A stretch of 64,000 nt of DNA from Pseudomonas brassicacearum (GCF_009601685.2 NZ_CP045701.2:2480001-2544000), one strand, 5' to 3'. Numbered from the stretch's first letter, positions 27,911-37,022 are shown. Translations and numbers: made by a program. Notes: a model not told the origin generated them from the letters alone.

Positions 27911-27939
27911 TCAAAGTTTGCCTTCTCGATTGCCGATAG
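27911..27939 (+). promoter_or_regulatory. Sigma-28 (FliA) promoter for flgMN
   Basis: Plus strand: TCAAAGTTT (27911-27919), 12 nt, GCCGATAG (27932-27939), 31 nt before the flgM GTG. Enteric flgM is likewise read from a FliA promoter. Confidence 0.85.
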
Positions 27940-27970
27940 TGACCCAACAACAGCCAACGAAGCCTCTAAC

Positions 27971-28267
27971 GTGAAAATCATAAGCGCTAACCTGACCAAT
28001 ACCCTTGCGCCGACCGACAGCAAAGTGCCCGGCACCAGCTCGCAACGAACCGAGCTCCAGACGCTGGACGCGCCGCTCGATGACGGCGTGCAGGTCTCCA
28101 GTATCAGTGCCATTGCCGATGTTCAAAGTGCGTCGGATGTCGATATGGAAAAAGTCGCGGCCCTGCGCCAGGCCATCGAGAGCGGCACCCTGCAAATCAG
28201 CTCGGAGTCGATCTATGAAGGCTTGGCGGCGAGTGCCAGAGAGACGCTCGATAGCGATATGGCCTGA
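27971..28267 (+). CDS. flgM: Anti-sigma-28 factor FlgM
   Basis: FlgM, 98 aa, binds FliA and is exported through the finished hook, releasing late gene expression. The C-terminal sigma-binding half is recognisable (VDMEKVAALRQAIESGTLQI, then ESIYEGLAASARETL). I choose the GTG at 27971: it gives the enteric length (97 aa) and places the sigma-28 promoter 31 nt upstream. The frame itself is open from 27890. FliA is not encoded here, so the partner sigma is outside the window. Confidence 0.9.
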   Translation: MKIISANLTNTLAPTDSKVPGTSSQRTELQTLDAPLDDGVQVSSISAIADVQSASDVDMEKVAALRQAIESGTLQISSESIYEGLAASARETLDSDMA

Positions 28268-28306
28268 GCGATACGAAAAACCGACACCGATGAGTTTCAG
28301 GTACCT

Positions 28307-28738
28307 ATGAGTCTGGTTAAACATTTGGAGTTGCAGCAGCAGGCCATCGTGGAGTTGGTCGAACTGCTGGAGCAGGAACGCCGCGCCTTGGCTCAAGCCA
28401 GGGTCGATGGCGAAAAACTGAGAGAGCTGACGGCAAGCAAACAGGTGGCGCTGCAGAAACTGGAGCAGTTGGAGGCCAGTCGTTATGGGGCGCAACTGAA
28501 ACTCGGCTATGGGCCTGGCCGAAAAGGCGCGTTCAGGGCGGCTCAAGAGGCCGACTGTCTGGCTGCCTGGCGGCAAATGCAGGCGTTGGCGTTGCGCGCC
28601 CGAGAAATAAATACTTCCAATGGCGCGACCCTCAGCCTGCGCATGACGTACAACCAGCGCATCGTCAGCTTCCTCAACAACCTCGTCGGCAACAAACTGT
28701 ACGGTCCGGACGGTCGAGCCGTGCGCAACAGTGTTTAA
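28307..28738 (+). CDS. flgN: Flagellar export chaperone FlgN
   Basis: FlgN, 143 aa, helical chaperone for the junction proteins FlgK and FlgL. Conserved feel: LELQQQAIVELVELLEQERR at the start, and LRMTYNQRIVSFLNNLVGN in the C-terminal helix. Directly after flgM (39-nt gap), the usual flgMN pair. Last flagellar gene in the window; the next gene is convergent. Confidence 0.92.
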   Translation: MSLVKHLELQQQAIVELVELLEQERRALAQARVDGEKLRELTASKQVALQKLEQLEASRYGAQLKLGYGPGRKGAFRAAQEADCLAAWRQMQALALRAREINTSNGATLSLRMTYNQRIVSFLNNLVGNKLYGPDGRAVRNSV

Positions 28739-28832
28739 GTCGTCGCATATTCTGACCGCGCGGCGGGAAGTCTGTGTCGACCAGGTTGTGCAGGGGCTCG
28801 ACGGGTGTGCAGGTGTTCGGCGTTATCCGGCC

Positions 28833-30605
28833 TCAGAACTGTTCGGGTTGCAGTTGCAACAGTGACGGGCTGCCGGCGCGGATGCTTTGTTCCAAGCTGA
28901 GGATGCGCGGCAGCAGACGGCTGAAGTAGAAGCGCGCGGTGCCCAGCTTGGCGCCATAGAACGTAGGGTCTGTGGCGTGTTTGTGGTCGGCTGTCTGGGC
29001 CATGCGTGCCCACATGTACGCGTAAGCGACGTAGCCGAACATGTGCAGGTACTCGACGCAGGCGCTGCCGATGGCGTGGGGATCGAGGCTGGCCTGTTGC
29101 TGCAGCCAGTCGCTGAGGCTTTCCAGGCGTTGCACGGCGTCCAGTAGCTCGGCGGCATAGGCGGCGCCGGGCAGATAAGCGAAGTCACGGATCTGAGCGG
29201 TGAACAAACGCAGGGCCACGCCGCCGTTGCCCACTACTTTGCGTCCCAGCAGGTCGAGGGCCTGGATGCCGTTGGTACCTTCATAGATTTGAGCGATGCG
29301 CACGTCGCGTACCAGTTGTTCCTGGCCCCATTCGCGGATGTAGCCGTGGCCGCCGAATACCTGTTGGCCATGGATGCAACTGTCCAGGCCGGTGTCGGTG
29401 AAGAAGGCCTTGGCCACTGGCGTCAGCAGGGCCACCAGGGCTTCTGCATCAAGCCGCTCCTGGGGATGGTCGCAGAACTTGGCCAGGTCCAGTTGCTGGC
29501 CGACGTAGCAGGCGAAGGCCCGGCCGCCTTCGGTCATGGCCTTCATGCTGAGCAGCATGCGTCGTACGTCGGGATGGACGATGATCGGGTCGGCGATCTT
29601 GTCCTTGGCCTGGGCGCCTGCGGGGGAGCGGCTCTGGATACGTTCCTGGGCATAGCGGCGGGCGTTCTGGTACGAGGCTTCGGCGCAGCCAATGCCTTGG
29701 ATACCAATGGACAGCCGCTCGTAGTTCATCATGGTGAACATCGCCGCCAACCCCTTGTTGGCCTCACCGATCAGCCAACCACTGGCACCGTCGAAATTCA
29801 TCACGCAAGTGGCTGAGGCCTTGATGCCCATCTTGTGTTCGATCGAACCGCAGCTGACGGCGTTGGCTTTCCCGAGCGTGCCCTGCGCATCAACGCAGAT
29901 TTTCGGTACCAGGAACAGCGAGATGCCCTTGGGCCCGGCGGGCGCATCCGGCAGCTTGGCCAGGACCAGGTGAATGATGTTTTCCGTCAGGTCCTGCTCG
30001 CCGCCGGTGATGAAGATCTTGCTGCCGGTGATCTGGTAACTGCCATCCGCCTGGGGTTCGGCACGGGTGCGAATGATGCCCAGGTCGGTGCCGGCATGGG
30101 CTTCGGTCAGGCACATTGAGCCGGCCCAGCGCCCCTCGTACATCGGTGGCAGGTAGAGGGCCTTGAGTGCTTCGCTGGCATGGGCGTCGATGGCCAGGCA
30201 GGCGCCGGAACTCAGCGCCGAGTACAGGGCGAAGCTGGAGTTGGCGGCGTAGAGCATTTCTTCGAACTGTACGGCGAGCATCTTTGGCATCCCCATGCCG
30301 CCGTAGGCCGGGTTGCCGCTCAGACCGACCCAGCCGCCGTCGATGTAGGTCGAGTACGCCGCCTTGAAACCGCTCGGCGTGCTGACCTGGCCGTCGTGCC
30401 ACAGGGCACCTTCCTCGTCGCCGCTGCGGTTGAGTGGAAAGATCAGGCTATGGGTGACCTTGGCGGCTTCTTCGAGAATCGCATCGGCGGTGGCGGCGTC
30501 GACGGTATGCGCCAGCGCGGGCAGGCGGGCCCACAGGTTCGGTGCGTTGAAGACTTCGTGCAGGACAAAGCGCATGTCGCGCAACGGGGCGTTGAATTCG
30601 GGCAT
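28833..30605 (-). CDS. Acyl-CoA dehydrogenase, long (DmdC-like) type
   Basis: 590-aa FAD flavoprotein that introduces a 2,3-double bond in an acyl-CoA. The three-part ACAD fold is visible: N-terminal helices, the beta domain with MCLTEAHAGTDLGIIRTRA and GSKIFITGGEQDLTENIIHL, and the C-terminal domain with the catalytic Glu at residue 442 (IYEGTNGIQALDLLG). The extra ~150 C-terminal residues mark the 590-600 aa subfamily that includes methylmercaptopropionyl-CoA dehydrogenases, but the substrate cannot be told. I start at ATG 30605 (GAGG upstream), not the earlier 30620. Downstream of an acyl-CoA ligase on the same strand. Confidence 0.93.
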   Translation of the reverse strand: MPEFNAPLRDMRFVLHEVFNAPNLWARLPALAHTVDAATADAILEEAAKVTHSLIFPLNRSGDEEGALWHDGQVSTPSGFKAAYSTYIDGGWVGLSGNPAYGGMGMPKMLAVQFEEMLYAANSSFALYSALSSGACLAIDAHASEALKALYLPPMYEGRWAGSMCLTEAHAGTDLGIIRTRAEPQADGSYQITGSKIFITGGEQDLTENIIHLVLAKLPDAPAGPKGISLFLVPKICVDAQGTLGKANAVSCGSIEHKMGIKASATCVMNFDGASGWLIGEANKGLAAMFTMMNYERLSIGIQGIGCAEASYQNARRYAQERIQSRSPAGAQAKDKIADPIIVHPDVRRMLLSMKAMTEGGRAFACYVGQQLDLAKFCDHPQERLDAEALVALLTPVAKAFFTDTGLDSCIHGQQVFGGHGYIREWGQEQLVRDVRIAQIYEGTNGIQALDLLGRKVVGNGGVALRLFTAQIRDFAYLPGAAYAAELLDAVQRLESLSDWLQQQASLDPHAIGSACVEYLHMFGYVAYAYMWARMAQTADHKHATDPTFYGAKLGTARFYFSRLLPRILSLEQSIRAGSPSLLQLQPEQF

Positions 30606-30670
30606 TGCAATGAACCTCATGCAAGGAAAGGAGGTGGAATGGCGCAGTCGCGCGGTTCACGGATCACAAT

Positions 30671-30750
30671 CCCAGGCACCGCTGACGTGCGGGTGCTCGC
30701 TTGCCCACGAGACGGCCGGTGAGAGGCCGGGTCTGTCAGCGATGCCTGGG
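30671..30750. repeat. Long inverted repeat between acyl-CoA ligase and dehydrogenase genes
   Basis: CCCAGGCACCGCTGACG (30671-30687) and TGTCAGCGATGCCTGGG (30734-30750) pair over 16 of 17 positions, enclosing a second small hairpin around GGCCGGTGAGAGGCCGG. A T6 tract follows on the plus strand. In the direction of the flanking genes (minus) no U-tract follows, so it may be a processing or attenuation hairpin and not a terminator. Confidence 0.6.
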
Positions 30751-30767
30751 TTTTTTCGGCGGTCGGG

Positions 30768-32390
30768 CTAGAGATTCTTCGCCATGTCGCGCAGTACGAA
30801 CTTCTGGATCTTGCCGGTGGAAGTCTTGGGCAACTGGGTGAAGACCACCGTGCGTGGCACCTTGAAACCTGCCAGGTGCTCGCGACAGAAGCTGATGATC
30901 TCGGCTTCGCGCACGTCTGCATGGTCGGATTTGAGGGTGATGAAGGCGCAGGGTGTTTCACCCCATTTTTCGTCAGGACGGGCCACCACGGCGGCTTCCA
31001 GCACCGCCGGATGCCGATAGAGCACGCCTTCCAGTTCGATGGTGGAGATGTTCTCGCCACCGGAAATGATGATGTCCTTGAGCCGATCGCGGATTTCCAC
31101 ATAGCCATCGGCATGGGTCACGGCCAAGTCGCCGGTGTGGAACCAGCCGCCTTCAAAGGCTTCGGCGGTGGCGCTGGGGTTTTTCAGGTAGCCCTTCATC
31201 ACGGTGTTGCCGCGCATGAAAATCTCACCGATGGTCTGGCCGTCATGTGGGGTTGGTTCGAGGGTCCTTGGATCGGCCACCATCACCCCTTCCAGGGTCG
31301 GGTAGCGTACGCCTTGGCGAGCCTTGATCTGGGCTCGCTGTTCCAGTGGCAGCTCATCCCAGGCCGCGTGCCAGGCGCATAGGGTCACCGGCCCGTAGAC
31401 TTCGGTCAGGCCATAGACGTGGGTGACCTTGATGCCCATTTCCTCGACGGCGCCAATCACCTTGGCCGGCGGTGCCGCTCCTGCAACCATGGCACTGACC
31501 GGATGGTCGATCGCGGCCTTGGCCGAGTCGGGCATGTTCACCAGGGCATTGAGCACAATGGGCGCACCGCAAAGGTGGGTGATCTGATGTTCGCGAATCA
31601 GGTTGAGGATTTTTTGCGGATCGACCCGGCGCAGGAACACATGGACGCCGGCCAGGACGGTCACGGTCCAGGGATAGCACCAGCCGTTGCAGTGGAACAT
31701 CGGCAAGGTCCAGAGGTACACCGGGTGATTGCCCATGGCCCACGTCATCTGGTTGCCGAGGGAATTGAGGTAGGCGCCGCGGTGGTGATACACCACGCCT
31801 TTGGGGTTGCCGGTGGTGCCGGAGGTGTAGTTCAGGGAAATGGCCTGCCATTCATCGTCTGGCCACTGCCAGGTGAAGTCCGGGTCGCCCTCGGCAAGAA
31901 ACGCCTCGTAGTCCAGTTCACTGACCGCCAGGCCTTCGCCATATTCCGGATCGTCGAGGTCGATCACCAGGGGCGGGTGGTCGAGCATGCCGATGGCCGC
32001 TTGCACCACGTCATGGAACTCACGGTCGGCGATCAACACCTTGGCTTCGCCATGGGCCAGCATGAATGCGATGGCTTCGGCATCCAGGCGTACGTTGAGG
32101 GCATTGAGCACCGCTCCGATCATCGGCACACCGAAGTGCGCTTCAAGCATGGCCGGAATGTTCGGCAGCATGACCGCCACCGTGTCGTTTTTGCCGATGC
32201 CGCGACCGGCCAGGGCTGAGGCGAGGCGCCGGCAGCGACTGTAAGTGTCGGCCCAGGTGCGCCGGATCGAGCCGTGGATCACGGCCGGGTAATCGGGATA
32301 GACGCTTGCGGTGCGCTCGATGAAGCTCAGGGGTGTAAGGGCGATGTGGTTGACGCCAGTTGGCGCAAGACCTTGTTCGTAGATGGACAT
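30768..32390 (-). CDS. AMP-dependent acyl-CoA ligase (DmdB-like)
   Basis: 540-aa member of the ANL superfamily activating a carboxylic acid to its CoA thioester. Motifs: P-loop LNYTSGTTGNPKGVVYHHRG, A5-type YGLTEVYGP, A7/A8 GWFHTGDLAVTHADGYVEIR and KDIIISGGENIS, and the A10 lysine in PKTSTGKIQKFVLR. The start ATG 32390 is preferred to the open frame at 32447. It lies upstream of the acyl-CoA dehydrogenase and divergent from the sensor kinase. The pairing suggests a catabolic route for a short or branched acid, probably under the adjacent two-component system. Confidence 0.92.
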   Translation of the reverse strand: MSIYEQGLAPTGVNHIALTPLSFIERTASVYPDYPAVIHGSIRRTWADTYSRCRRLASALAGRGIGKNDTVAVMLPNIPAMLEAHFGVPMIGAVLNALNVRLDAEAIAFMLAHGEAKVLIADREFHDVVQAAIGMLDHPPLVIDLDDPEYGEGLAVSELDYEAFLAEGDPDFTWQWPDDEWQAISLNYTSGTTGNPKGVVYHHRGAYLNSLGNQMTWAMGNHPVYLWTLPMFHCNGWCYPWTVTVLAGVHVFLRRVDPQKILNLIREHQITHLCGAPIVLNALVNMPDSAKAAIDHPVSAMVAGAAPPAKVIGAVEEMGIKVTHVYGLTEVYGPVTLCAWHAAWDELPLEQRAQIKARQGVRYPTLEGVMVADPRTLEPTPHDGQTIGEIFMRGNTVMKGYLKNPSATAEAFEGGWFHTGDLAVTHADGYVEIRDRLKDIIISGGENISTIELEGVLYRHPAVLEAAVVARPDEKWGETPCAFITLKSDHADVREAEIISFCREHLAGFKVPRTVVFTQLPKTSTGKIQKFVLRDMAKNL

Positions 32391-32628
32391 GGCTGGGGTA
32401 CCCGGTGGCTGATTATTAGCTCTATTGGCCGAGGTTCTCGGGGTCACGGGCTGCCGGTGCTAGCTCAATCGCAGTGCGATTGTCGACAGGCGCGTTCACC
32501 ACGGAAAAGCTCGGTGACTTATCCGGGGGAATTTATATACTGTTTGCCGATTGATATGGAAGTACTACCTGAGTTGTATAGTATATGTACCATATGTCGC
32601 CCGCCCTATTTTCACGACAGGTTTTCTG
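32391..32628. promoter_or_regulatory. Divergent promoter region, acyl-CoA ligase / sensor kinase
   Basis: 238 nt, strongly AT-rich near the kinase (around 32530-32610). It contains ATATGG (32554-32559) and CCATAT (32590-32595) as inverted arms flanking TATA-rich DNA. Plausible binding site for the FixJ-type regulator encoded 2.3 kb away, but this is inference. Confidence 0.35.
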
Positions 32629-34914
32629 ATGATTTCCACCTCCGTTCGCTTGCACGGCTGGTTGCGCCTGCAACGTGAAGGCATGGCCCTGGCGGCTTGT
32701 GCCGATGCCCTGTGCCGGGCCTTGCAGGATTGTGCGCAAATCCGCCGGGCGGTCTACCTGAGCTGGCATGCGCCAAGTGGCATCTATCGGCATGAAGGCC
32801 GTGCCCGGCATTTGCCGCCGGGCTTTGGTGAAGCTTTGCAAAGCAGTGACCGGGCACTTTTCCAGCGCTTGCAGGACGAGGAGCGGCTGGAACTGGCGCA
32901 GGTGCGTCAGCTCGATTGCTGGCTGGCCGGTCGTCTGCGCCGCGCGGCCCTCGAGCATGGTCAGGTCCTGGCGTTGGCCCTGCAGCCGGGGCAGCAAGGC
33001 TTGCTGCTGGTTGAGCTACAGCCCGAAGTGGGTCAGGACTGGCTGGTGGCGGTGCACGAATTACTGAGCCTGCTATTGGCCAGTGTCAGCGGCCAGTTGC
33101 GCGATTCGCCGCTGCTCGGCCATGACCCGCAGCCAAGTGCATTGCTTGATTCGCGAGGCCGACCGCTGGAGCTCAATGAGGCGCTGATGGCGCTGCTCGA
33201 ACAGCTGTCGTTGGCCGATGCCTCGAGCCTGTTGCCGGTCAGCCACGCGCACCTGGTCCAGGCCTGTCTGACCCAGCAGCGAGCCATCGAGAACGTGGAG
33301 GTGCAGGTTGCCGAGCAGATCCTGATCTGGACGTTCATTCCCGACCCCAAGGCCAATCGTGTGCTGGCCCGCTGTCGCCAGGCCACCGCACAGATCCTCG
33401 CTGAGCGCGAGTCGGCCAAGGCGCGACGCCTGTACCGGCTGATCACCGAAAACACCACCGACCTGATTTCCCGCCATACCCCGGACGGCTGCTTCCTCGA
33501 TGCGTCACTGGCCTCTTGGACCTTGCTCGGCTATTGGCCGCAGGAGCTGCATGGGCGCCAGGCCCACACGCTGTTTCACCGGCAGGACCAGGCCGGCCTG
33601 ATGCAACGCACCCGCGATGCCCTGGAGCAGGACGGCTATCACACCATGACCTACCGCATTCGCCATCGCGACGGCCACTACCTGTGGTTCGAGACCGCGT
33701 GCCGAGCCATTCGCGAAACCTACACCGGCGCGGTGGTTGAAGTGGTCAGCGTGTCCCGGGACATTACCGCGCGGGTCCAGGCCGAAGAAAACAAGCGTCG
33801 TCTGGCAGAGGTGGTGGAAGCCAACACCGACCCGGTGCTGTTCATCCAGCCCGATGGCGCGGTGACCTACCTCAACCCGGCGGCGCGCCGCACCCTTGGA
33901 CTGGATGCGCAACACAGCCTGCCAATGCTGGATGCCTTTCTCAGCGCCGAGGTGCTGGACAGCCTGGAACAGGAGGGCTGGGATTATGCCGAGCGCAGCG
34001 GCCGCTGGAGCATCGAGGCTCGGCTGCAACCGCCGGCCGGAGGTGCTTCGGTGCCGGTGTCGCTGATGCTTCTGGCCCATCGCGCGGCCAGTGGCGAGCG
34101 TTTCTATTCGCTGGTGGCCCATGACCAGTCCGAACGGGAGTTGCGTGAAGCCCAGCAGCGTCATCATCAAGACGAACTGGCCCACACGGCGCGCCTGGTG
34201 ACCCTTGGTGAACTGGCCTCGGGCATTGCCCATGAGATGAATCAGCCACTGGCGGCGGTGGTCAATTATGCCAACGCCAGCCAGCGCTATTTGCAGACCC
34301 TGGGCAGTCATTCCGAGGCCGCCGAAAAGGTGGCCCAGGGGCTGGAGCGAATCGCCGTGCACGCCAATCACGCATCGGAGGTGATCAAGCGTCTGCGCGC
34401 CTTCCTGCGTAAAGGCCGCCGCCGCATGGAGGCCTTGGACCTCAGTGACGTTGCCCGGGCAACCACGCGCCTGTGCCTCTGGGAAGCGAACAGTTGCCAG
34501 GTGGAGATCGTGGAGCGGTTGCCGGATAATCTGCCGCTGGTCTACGCCGACCGGGTGTTGCTGGAGCAGGTGCTGCTCAACCTGCTGCGCAACGCCATCG
34601 AGGCCAATCGCGAGGCTCATCCCGGCCAGCCGTCACAGATCGTCCTGGCGGTCGAGCCTGGGGCTGACGGCGGGATGCAGGTCAGCGTCAGCGACCAGGG
34701 ACACGGCGTGCCGACGGCGCAACTGGAGCAGATTTTCACCCCGTTCTATTCCAGCAAGGTCAACGGCTTGGGGTTGGGGCTGTCCATGAGTCGCAGCATC
34801 ATCGAAGGTTTTGGTGGCGAGTTGCAGGCCCGGCCTTTGGCCGTGGGCTTGCAGATGCGCTGCAACTTGCCGGCGCCGACCCTGGCCGGCTTGGCCCGAC
34901 AACAAGAGGAGTAA
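32629..34914 (+). CDS. PAS-domain sensor histidine kinase (FixL-like)
   Basis: 761-aa apparently soluble kinase. The first ~260 residues show no domain I recognise. Two PAS domains follow (about 265-390, with YRLITENTTDLISRHTPDG and WFETACRAIRETYTG; then VVEANTDPVLFIQPDGAVTY). HisKA has the H-box GIAHEMNQPLAAVVNYANAS with His535, and the HATPase has LLNLLRNAIEAN, VSDQGHGVP and GLGLGLSMSRSIIEGFGG. No membrane segment is evident. ATG 32629 is chosen (AGG 8 nt upstream). The partner regulator gene starts 4 nt after its stop. Confidence 0.92.
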   Translation: MISTSVRLHGWLRLQREGMALAACADALCRALQDCAQIRRAVYLSWHAPSGIYRHEGRARHLPPGFGEALQSSDRALFQRLQDEERLELAQVRQLDCWLAGRLRRAALEHGQVLALALQPGQQGLLLVELQPEVGQDWLVAVHELLSLLLASVSGQLRDSPLLGHDPQPSALLDSRGRPLELNEALMALLEQLSLADASSLLPVSHAHLVQACLTQQRAIENVEVQVAEQILIWTFIPDPKANRVLARCRQATAQILAERESAKARRLYRLITENTTDLISRHTPDGCFLDASLASWTLLGYWPQELHGRQAHTLFHRQDQAGLMQRTRDALEQDGYHTMTYRIRHRDGHYLWFETACRAIRETYTGAVVEVVSVSRDITARVQAEENKRRLAEVVEANTDPVLFIQPDGAVTYLNPAARRTLGLDAQHSLPMLDAFLSAEVLDSLEQEGWDYAERSGRWSIEARLQPPAGGASVPVSLMLLAHRAASGERFYSLVAHDQSERELREAQQRHHQDELAHTARLVTLGELASGIAHEMNQPLAAVVNYANASQRYLQTLGSHSEAAEKVAQGLERIAVHANHASEVIKRLRAFLRKGRRRMEALDLSDVARATTRLCLWEANSCQVEIVERLPDNLPLVYADRVLLEQVLLNLLRNAIEANREAHPGQPSQIVLAVEPGADGGMQVSVSDQGHGVPTAQLEQIFTPFYSSKVNGLGLGLSMSRSIIEGFGGELQARPLAVGLQMRCNLPAPTLAGLARQQEE

Positions 34915-34918
34915 AACA

Positions 34919-35554
34919 ATGGTGAGTGTGGCGCAGCAGGTGGTGTATGTGGTCGACGATGACCAAGGCATGCTCGACTCGACAGTCTGGCTGCTGGAGT
35001 CCGTGGGCCTCAAGGCCCTCTCGTTCACCAGTGGCCGGGAGTTTCTCGAGGCTTGCGACAACCCGCTCAATGGGTGCGTGCTGCTGGATGTGCGCATGCC
35101 AGGCATGGGGGGGCTCAACGTACAGGAAGAGATGCGCAACCGCGGGCTGCGCCTGCCGGTGATCTTCGTCAGTGGGCATGCCGATGTGCCGATTGTGGTG
35201 CGGGCGTTCAAGGCCGGGGCCCATGATTTCATCGAAAAGCCCTACAACGAACAGTTGCTGCTCGACAGCGTGCAACAGGCCTTGAGCCTGGCCGACGACA
35301 GCCAGACCGTCAGCGCGGGCCAGGCGCGAGTGCAGGCGCGGCTACAGAGCTTGACCCCGAGGGAAAACGACGTGTTGCTGCCTCTGGTCCAGGGCTACAC
35401 CAACCGGGAAATCGCCGATCAGCTTGGGGTCAATGTCAGGACCATCGACCTCTATCGTTCCCGGGTCATGAAGCGCATGGGCGCCGAGAACCTGCCGCAG
35501 CTGGTGGGCATGGCGATTGTCGCAGGCCTGGTCGATCCGTTGCAGCTGCGCTGA
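34919..35554 (+). CDS. FixJ/NarL-family response regulator
   Basis: 211 aa. The receiver has the acidic pocket DDD (13-15), phospho-acceptor Asp57 (CVLLDVRMPGMGG) and the FixJ-type FVSGHADVP and EKPYNEQLL. The LuxR-type HTH follows (LTPRENDVLLPLVQGYTNRE, then VRTIDLYRSRVMKRMGA). Preceded by GAGGAG at the end of the kinase gene. It probably controls the divergent acyl-CoA ligase/dehydrogenase genes; the signal sensed is unknown. Confidence 0.94.
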   Translation: MVSVAQQVVYVVDDDQGMLDSTVWLLESVGLKALSFTSGREFLEACDNPLNGCVLLDVRMPGMGGLNVQEEMRNRGLRLPVIFVSGHADVPIVVRAFKAGAHDFIEKPYNEQLLLDSVQQALSLADDSQTVSAGQARVQARLQSLTPRENDVLLPLVQGYTNREIADQLGVNVRTIDLYRSRVMKRMGAENLPQLVGMAIVAGLVDPLQLR

Positions 35555-35563
35555 TGGCTTGGC

Positions 35564-36184
35564 TCAGGCCGCGGTGACGCGCAATGTCGGTTCGGCGGCG
35601 ATCTTGGACGCCAACACCCGTTCTATGGCACCAGCGAGCAGGTTCTCCAGCAACTCATCATGTTCGTGCTGCTCCAGGGGTTGGTGCGCCAGCCAACTGG
35701 GCGCGCTGTTGAGCAGGCTGGCAATGGCGTGGCCGGCCGCGGCTATTGCCCGGGAGGGGAGGCGCCGAGGAGCACCCAGCATCAGCAACAGCTGCCGTTC
35801 GTATTGCTCGCGTAAATGCTGCACCCGCTGTTGTTGCTCGAGGTTGAGGCACCCGCTGTCGCGCTCCACCAGGCGAAAATGCCAGGGCATCTCCCGGTGC
35901 AGCTTGAGGTGAATGCGGATCAACCGTTGCAGGTTGCCGCGCTTGTCCCGGGGTTGCTGTTCAATGCGTCCGAGCGTGGCCAGCAGCTCTTCGAAAAACT
36001 CCTCGATCAGATCGGCCAGCAGGTGCTGCTTGCTTGGGTAATGGTGATACAGCGAGCCGGGTGTCAGCCCCAGGTGGCTCGCCAGCTCCCGCATGCCGAC
36101 CTGGCCGAAGCCCTTGCTGGCGAACAGTTCCAGGGCCTTGTCCCGGCTTTCGGCGAAGCGTGAGCAACGCTCAGCCATAGGCAT
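35564..36184 (-). CDS. TetR-family transcriptional regulator
   Basis: 206 aa. N-terminal TetR HTH: ALELFASKGFGQVGMRELAS followed by HLGLTPGSLYHHYPSKQHLL. The C-terminal ligand domain is unassigned. Its start overlaps the 3' end of the 3-hydroxyacyl-CoA dehydrogenase by 14 nt, so the two are one transcriptional unit. This suggests it represses acyl-CoA degradation genes in response to an acyl-CoA. The start may be 36184 or 36178. Confidence 0.9.
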   Translation of the reverse strand: MPMAERCSRFAESRDKALELFASKGFGQVGMRELASHLGLTPGSLYHHYPSKQHLLADLIEEFFEELLATLGRIEQQPRDKRGNLQRLIRIHLKLHREMPWHFRLVERDSGCLNLEQQQRVQHLREQYERQLLLMLGAPRRLPSRAIAAAGHAIASLLNSAPSWLAHQPLEQHEHDELLENLLAGAIERVLASKIAAEPTLRVTAA

Positions 36185-37022
36185 GGAAACCCCGCCCGGA
36201 CTTGCGTCCCAGGTAGCCGGCGGCGACCATTTCCTTGAGCAATGGAGCGGGGCGATATTTGCTGTCGTTGAAGCCTTCGTAGAAGGCCTCCAGGATGGCC
36301 AGCAAGGTGTCCAGGCCGATCAGGTCCGCCAGTGCCAGCGGCCCGATGGGCTGGTTGCAGCCCAGGCGCATGCCCGCGTCGATATCTTCGGCGCTGGCCA
36401 GGCCTTCCTGGAAGACCAGGATGGCTTCGTTGATCATCGGCACCAGGATCCGGTTGACCACGAAGCCTGGGCGGTTGCCGGCAGTGATCGCGGTCTTGCC
36501 CAGTCGCCGGGCCATTTCCAGGGCCAGGGCGTGGGTCGCGTCGTGGGTCTGCAGGCCACGAATCACTTCGATCAGGCCCATCACCGGCACCGGGTTGAAG
36601 AAGTGCAGGCCGATAAAACGCTCTGGATGACTGACGCCGGCGGCCAGTTGGGTGATCGAGAGGGAGGAGGTGTTGGACGCGATCACGCAGTCGCTGCCGA
36701 CTTGAGATGCGACCTGTTGCAGCAGTCGCAGTTTCAGGTCGAGGTTCTCGGTGGCGGCCTCGATCACCATTTGTGCGCCGGCCAGGCTGGCGTAGTCGGT
36801 GCTGGTGCGAATCTTGTCCAGGGCGAGGTTCTTCTGCGCTTGGCTCAGGGTCTGCTTGGCGATTTGCCGGTCGAGGTTCTTGGCCACGGTGGCGAGGGCT
36901 TTTTCCAGGGCGCTGGTGGAAATGTCCAGCAAGGTCACTTCGAAGCCGGCCAGGGCGCAGACCTGTGCAATGCCGTTGCCCATGGTGCCGGCGCCGATCA
37001 CGCCGATTGTGTGCAGATGCAT
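36171..37022 (-). CDS. 3-hydroxyacyl-CoA (3-hydroxybutyryl-CoA) dehydrogenase
   Basis: 283-aa NAD-dependent dehydrogenase oxidising 3-hydroxyacyl-CoA to 3-ketoacyl-CoA. Rossmann motif IGVIGAGTMGNGIAQVCALA; catalytic region ERFIGLHFFNPVPVMGLIEV with the active-site His; NRPGFVVNRILVPMINEAI in the helical C-domain. The monodomain PaaH/Hbd length (~282 aa) fits. The ATG 37022 has AAGGAA upstream; the frame opens at a TTG at 37043. Divergent from the AraC regulator. Confidence 0.94.
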   Translation of the reverse strand: MHLHTIGVIGAGTMGNGIAQVCALAGFEVTLLDISTSALEKALATVAKNLDRQIAKQTLSQAQKNLALDKIRTSTDYASLAGAQMVIEAATENLDLKLRLLQQVASQVGSDCVIASNTSSLSITQLAAGVSHPERFIGLHFFNPVPVMGLIEVIRGLQTHDATHALALEMARRLGKTAITAGNRPGFVVNRILVPMINEAILVFQEGLASAEDIDAGMRLGCNQPIGPLALADLIGLDTLLAILEAFYEGFNDSKYRPAPLLKEMVAAGYLGRKSGRGFHAYG

